A DNA stretch of 62,500 bases, from assembly GCA_905221605.1 (NCBI GenBank), contig CAJNDS010002779.1, positions 555,677 through 618,176 of the forward strand, in the 5' to 3' direction. Origin of the DNA: Symbiodinium natans. Taxonomy: Eukaryota > Sar > Dinophyceae > Suessiales > Symbiodiniaceae. A program made the position numbers and the translations under genes. A model generated the notes under the pieces. That model did no database searches and was not told where the DNA came from. It saw nothing but the letters and a program-made list of their open reading frames with translations. Of the stretch, positions 54,601 through 60,600 are shown one piece after another. Each line of letters opens with the position of its first letter. Position 1 is the stretch's first letter.

Positions 54601-57600
54601 ACCCTAAACCCTAAACCCTAAACCCTAAACCTAAACCCTAAACCCTAAAAACCCTAAACCCTAAAAACCCTAAAAACCCTAAACCCTAAACCCTAAACCC
54701 TAAACCCTAAACCCTAAACCCTAAACCCTAAACCCTAAACCCTAAACCCTAAACCCTAAACCCTAAACCCTAAACCCTAAACCCTAAACCCTAAACCCTA
54801 AACCCTAAACCCTAGCTGGCCAAAGGTATGCCCGAGGCCTTGGCTGCGCTGAAGATTGCTGACCAACTCCTGGCACAGTTAGACAACTTGAGCACGGATC
54901 TTAGAGGGCTTAGGGTTTAGGGTTTGGGGTTTAGTCTTAGGGGGCTTAGGGTTTAGGGTTTGGGGTTTAGGGTTAGGGTTTAGGGTTTAGGGTTTAGGAT
55001 TTAGGGTTTTAGGGTTTAGGGTTTAGGGTACAGTCTTCAGGAGTAGGGTTCAGGGTTGCCAGAGCCCTAAACCGACACGTCTTGATGGGTAGGTATTAAT
55101 TTCAAGTAAGGTCAGAAGCACGCTTAAGTAGGCTTAAACTACCAACTACCCATGAACTGCCAAGTATGGTTTTCAGGGTTTTCTGCAAACCGCTGCAGTG
55201 CATGCTGAATCGTTCGTTCATTTTTGCGTGCCCTTTGCTGACGCTCTTTGCGATGTTGGCGTCTACAAGACGTCGCGGGGCCACGACCGTTAAGCGACGC
55301 CTTCGCCAAGGTGGAAACCTTCGGTTTGCACACTTCCTGAAGATCGCCTTGGTTCAGCACACCTTCACCCGCAGCCTGGCCAAAAGCTGTTGTGCAGCTA
55401 GTGCCCAGTGGGTCATATGGGTGACCATCATTTGACAACCACCCATAGAGTTTAGTTGCTTGTCTCATCTCCAAGTGGTCATCGACCCTGCCCAAGGCCT
55501 GTTGCCGGTCCCCTTGGGGCCGATCTCTCTTGCGCGGGTCGGTGCGAAAGATGATGCCCTTTGGCAAAGAGTTCCTTCAAAGAGGTGCACATGTGGGGAG
55601 GGAGGGCAACCATGAGCACCAAGACGTCGGCCATCAGCGCAGGGCCCGATCCATGCGCCTTGCATGACCTCCCTAAACCTGTGAGGTTTGGGGCACCGCC
55701 GCCACCCCCGAGCAGCAGGCCACCGCCGGGATCTGCTGTGGCCCATGTTGCCGAGAAAGCTCCTAAACCCTAAAACCTAAACCCTAAACCCTAAACCCTA
55801 AGCCCATTGGTGCCACCAAACCCCCAAACCCTTCACACTCAGCAGTTGAAGGGCACCGTCACAGTCACGGAACTCCGCAGAGTGGACCGGGTACCCCCCC
55901 CCCCCTCCACCTCGCGGCCGGCAAGGTCGGCGGACCCAAGCCCGAAACCCTAAACCCTAAACCCTAAACCCTAAACCCTAAACCCTAAACCCTAAACCCT
56001 AAACCCTAAACCCTAAACCCTAAACCCTAAACCCTAAACCCTAAACCCTAAACCCTAAACCCTAAACCCTAAACCCTAAACCCTAAACCCTAAACCCTAA
56101 ACCCTACCCGTGAGACCTGGCCCTGCCCTGCAGGTTGATACAGCTCTGGTGGTCAAGCGTGTCTAGACCTGCAGGTTGACCAAGCGGTACAAGATCAGTT
56201 GGGGAGTATATAGAGGCAGGTTTAGGGTTTGGGGTTTAGGGTTTAGAGTTTAGGATATAGGGTTCAGGATTTAGGGTTTAGGGTCTTGGGGTAGAGGGTT
56301 TGCAGTTTGGAGCGGGAGGTTGTAGTTCAGCAGCTTGTCTTGTGCCTCCCGAGCTCGCAATGAGGACTGAAACCTGACATCATGCCTGACATCTCCACTC
56401 CTTAACCCTGAACGTTTGTGGGAACCCAAGGAGGGTCTCGTAGAGCCCTGCAAGCCTAAGCCCTCACGTGCTTCTTGGTTTAGGCTTTAAGGTTTGGGGT
56501 TTGGGGGTTAGGGTTTAGGGTTACGGGTTAGGGTTTAGGGTTTAGGGTTTAGGGTTTAGGGTCTAGGGGTTTAGGGTTTGGAGTCCTTCCAAGGCATCGC
56601 GCAGCACTTCTCGATGAGTTGCGGGGCCACCTTTGGACATCGCGGCTTCGATGGGACGCGCGCCATCATCTTGGGGGCGATGGCGCCTGGGCTTGTGGGG
56701 CTTAGGGCTGGGGTTTAGGGTTTAGGGTTTGGGGTTTGGGGTTTAGGGTTTAGGGTTTAGGATTTGGGGTTTATGGTTTTAGGGTTTAGGGTTTAGGGTT
56801 GAGGGCTTAGTGGCCGAGACTTGAGGCTTCTAGGGTTTGTAGGCTATGAAGGAATTTAAGGTGTTTAGGGTTCAGAGTGCAGGAGGGGAATGTTAGAGGC
56901 GAGGCTTGAAGTTAGGGAATTGTTTTAATGCTAAGCCGGGGAAGCTCGTAACTATCTGGAGGACTTGGTGCCTGGGCCCACCACGGTCCAGAATTCCCAT
57001 GTTAGGTTTAAGGGTACCCGAACCCCTAAACCCTAAACCCTAAAGCCTAAACCCTAAACCCTAAACCCTAAACCCTAAACCCTAAACCCTAAACCCTACA
57101 ACCCTACAACCCTACAACCCTACAACCCTACAACCCTAAACCCTAAACCCCTACAACCCCCATAGGTCACTCTATTGGACCGGCTCCTGCGTCAATCGGG
57201 CAGCTCCACGTCAAGCAAAGCCATGATGGGACGCTTGGATGATGCCGCCGGGCGGCACTGGATTGTTGTACCATGTTACGTAAGGTTCTCACCTAGGGTT
57301 CAGGGTTTAGGGTTTGGGGTTTAGGGTTTAGGGTTTGGGGTTTCGGGGCGGTGGGGGGGCCAGCCAAATCTAGGCCAACACCATCGCATCGGGTCGCAAG
57401 ACCTTGTAGTTCACATGGGTACTTTCGGTAAGGAGTGGGCGGGCGAGCTCAGGAGAAGGAAGAAGAAACGCGCTTCTTGGTCTCCTGGGAAGTCTTCGCC
57501 AAGCAGTCGGAGACCTTCTTGCCTCTGAGCAGCAGAGTTCAATCCGATACCCGACTTGAGAAAGTTCATAGGTGGCGAATACGTAGAGTTAAGTGCCCTA

Positions 57601-60600
57601 AGAAGGGACTTGAACCATCTATAACCCAAGGGTGCCCTACTTCTACACCCAGTACTGATCCGCAAAACCCCCAACCCTAGATCCTGAAACCCCGATGCCC
57701 TATGTCGACATAGGATTTAGGGCATACTAAACCCCTGAACCCCAAACCCTAGAGACCCCAAACCTTCAACCCCCAAACCCCCAAAAACCCGCGACGCCTT
57801 GCTTCTTCTCGGCCTGCAGCCAGCACAGTAGTTCGGATAGCTGACACTTGCGATTTGGCTTAGGGCGTTTAGGGCTTAGGAATCTTGCGCGAGTGTGACG
57901 GAAACGCTTCCAAAGCCCAGTTACGCTGCATTCACTCATGTCCCTTTCGATTGAAGTGGGGCCTGCTGAGTTGCAGGACAGTTTCCCTGGAAGCAGGACC
58001 GGATGAGACGATAGAAACCTTGAGGAGCAGAGCGCAGAAGACTCTGGCGGTCGGGAGGGGCAGACTCTTGGACTCCTCCGGAGGCGTTCTGGACGGAGCA
58101 GCCGCGCTTGAAGAATCGGGGTTTGCAGTCTGGTGACACGCTGACCTTACCAGGCGGGCCTCTGCTGCCCTTCTGGGCGATGGATCTGTTGTGACCTGGG
58201 GCCAGATGGGCCAAGGTGGCGACAGCAGTGCCGTGCAAGGTCAACTGAAGAACGTGCAGCAGATCCAGGCATCTCGCTGGACTTCTGCTGCCATTCTGGG
58301 TGATGGATCAGTGGTGACCTGGGGTGGGCCGGACTTTGGCCACGGTGGTGCTTCGCCAGACCAGTTGAAGGACGTGCAGCAGATCCAAGCATCTCGAACG
58401 GCTTTGGCGGCCAGTCTGAGCGATGGGTCTGTGGTGCCTGGGGCGATCCTGAACATGGTGCCGACAGCAGTGGTGTGCAAGGTCAGCTGAAGGGTGTCAG
58501 GCAGATCCAAGCCACAGGCTGTGCTTTTTCTGTACGATACTTCACTACCTGATGAGAACCCATGCCTGCTTCAGTTATTGGGACAAGATGACGATGCAGA
58601 CGCCCGGGCAGTCAGGGTTCCCAGGTGCAGCAAACGATGTGTATGACTACTGGGGAAAGATTCTGGAGATAAGGAGCTCGGAAAGTCGATTGACTTTCCC
58701 TGGCAACGTGCTTCACAGAAGGTCTGCTCCGAAAGCCGCTTGGAGAAAGATGAAGTGCAGCTGATTGCTGATGCAACAGAGAGTGTGTTTGTCGATACTT
58801 CATGTCAGTTTTGGGACGCGGCCTTTCCTGAGTTGGCTCGTCTGTTGAAGACCGCGACTTGACTAACACGTTGTATCTTTTGCTTACACATCTGAAAGTG
58901 CTCCTTGCGCACAAGCTTTTTAGCGATTCAGTTTCGCATGATGATGGAGAATGTTACGGATGACCACGACGCTACGACTAGATTGAAACAGGCAATGTGC
59001 AGCCCTCGCACTTGCGCTTATCGTCGTGGCAGTTGCGTAGCTGGCCGAGGATTGCATTTTGAGTACGTTCTGCCTGACTGGCCATTCTGAGAGATGGTTC
59101 TGTGGTGGTTTCCTGGGGTTTTGCCGCCATCTTGACAGATGGGTCAGTTGTGACCTGGGGCGAGGCTGAAAATGGAGGCGACAGCAGCGGTGTGCAGCAG
59201 CAGCCCAAGGATGTGCAGCAGATCCAAGCTACCGCGCTTTTGCTGCCATCCTGGGGGATGGGTCGGTTGTGACCTGGGGACCTGCAGGCTTTGGCGGCGA
59301 CAGCAGTGCCGTGCAAGGTCAACTGAAGGATGTGCGGCGTATTCAAGCTACCATCTTCTCTTTCGCTGCCCTTCGGGGCGATGCCGAACGTGGTGGCGAC
59401 GGAAGTGCTGTGCAAAGTCAGCTGATGGAGGTGCAGCGGATCCAAGCTACCTGCGGAGCTTTTGCTGCCATTTTTGACGATGGTGGTGACCTGGGGCGAT
59501 GCTGCCTATGGCGGCGACGGCAGCGCTGCGATCAGCCGATGAACCTGTAGTGACTCAGCAGAGGCTGAAACTTGCTGGATTCGGCAGAAACGGCCCACGT
59601 GTTGTCCATCCCTCCCCCTGAGCCCTAAACTCCACCTGAACGAACCCTGCAAGTCCCCAAGAAATACTTTACTGGCAGGACTCTAGCCCCCCCCCCAGCC
59701 AGTGGGTGAAGGACAAAGAGGAGGGAGGGAAGCGGTAGGCCGGGAAGTCGGGTTTAAGTGCCCTCAGTAGGGTTGTAAGCATGGCACAACCCGAGTTGCA
59801 CGACTTATCCCCCAAATCTACATACCCATGAACCTCCACGTAGAGAGGGTAACCCTAAACCCCAAACCCCAAACCCCAAACCCCAAACCCCAAACCCGAA
59901 AGCACAAGCCCGAAAGCACATCCCAGGCTGTTCTCTCCTGACTTGAATGTCACACGCGCGCGAACCCTTGCCTACTTCCAGGAGGTTGAGCAGGACCATG
60001 TCATTGTTTTTGTTTAGGGTTTAGGAGGGTTTAGGGTTTGACGTGTGGGGATTGGGGTTCAGGGTTTAGGGTTTACGGCCTCTTTTCAGGAAGTTTAGCA
60101 GGACCAGGACCACGAGGGTTTGGGAGTTTGGGGTTCAACGCGGGCTTCGCGCATTCCTGGACAAATTACGGCGTCCGTTTTTGGATACCCTAAACACAGG
60201 GGCCGCCTGGTAACAAGGACCCCCAAAAGGACCATGATTCATGGAGTTGACTCCCCTTGGAGGAAGCTCAAGAACAGGGAGCAAAGATGAAGCACATCTT
60301 CCGGTGGGAGAAGGATGGCCGCAGCCCCAGGGTTTTTAGGGTTTAGGGGTTGGTGTTTAGGGTTTAGGGTTTGGGGTTTAGGGTTTAGGGTTTAGGGTTT
60401 AGGGCAACCCTGAAGCATCTGCCAACATCGCATGGGCGACCTTGAATGAAGCATTGAAGACTAGCAGGGTAGCGCACTCCTCCGCAAAGCGCCACAAGCC
60501 CAATCACTTGAACTACAATCCCAAAACTTAGGTCACTTTGGGTTTGCGTAGCCCTAGAGTACGACCCTAAACGAAATAAACAAGCCCTTTACCAAGCCCT

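Noticed and set aside
58978-59445. 155-codon minus-strand frame over the RCC1 relic
   Set aside because: The plus strand carries repeated GDGSVVTWG units, and the minus frame is their reverse complement.
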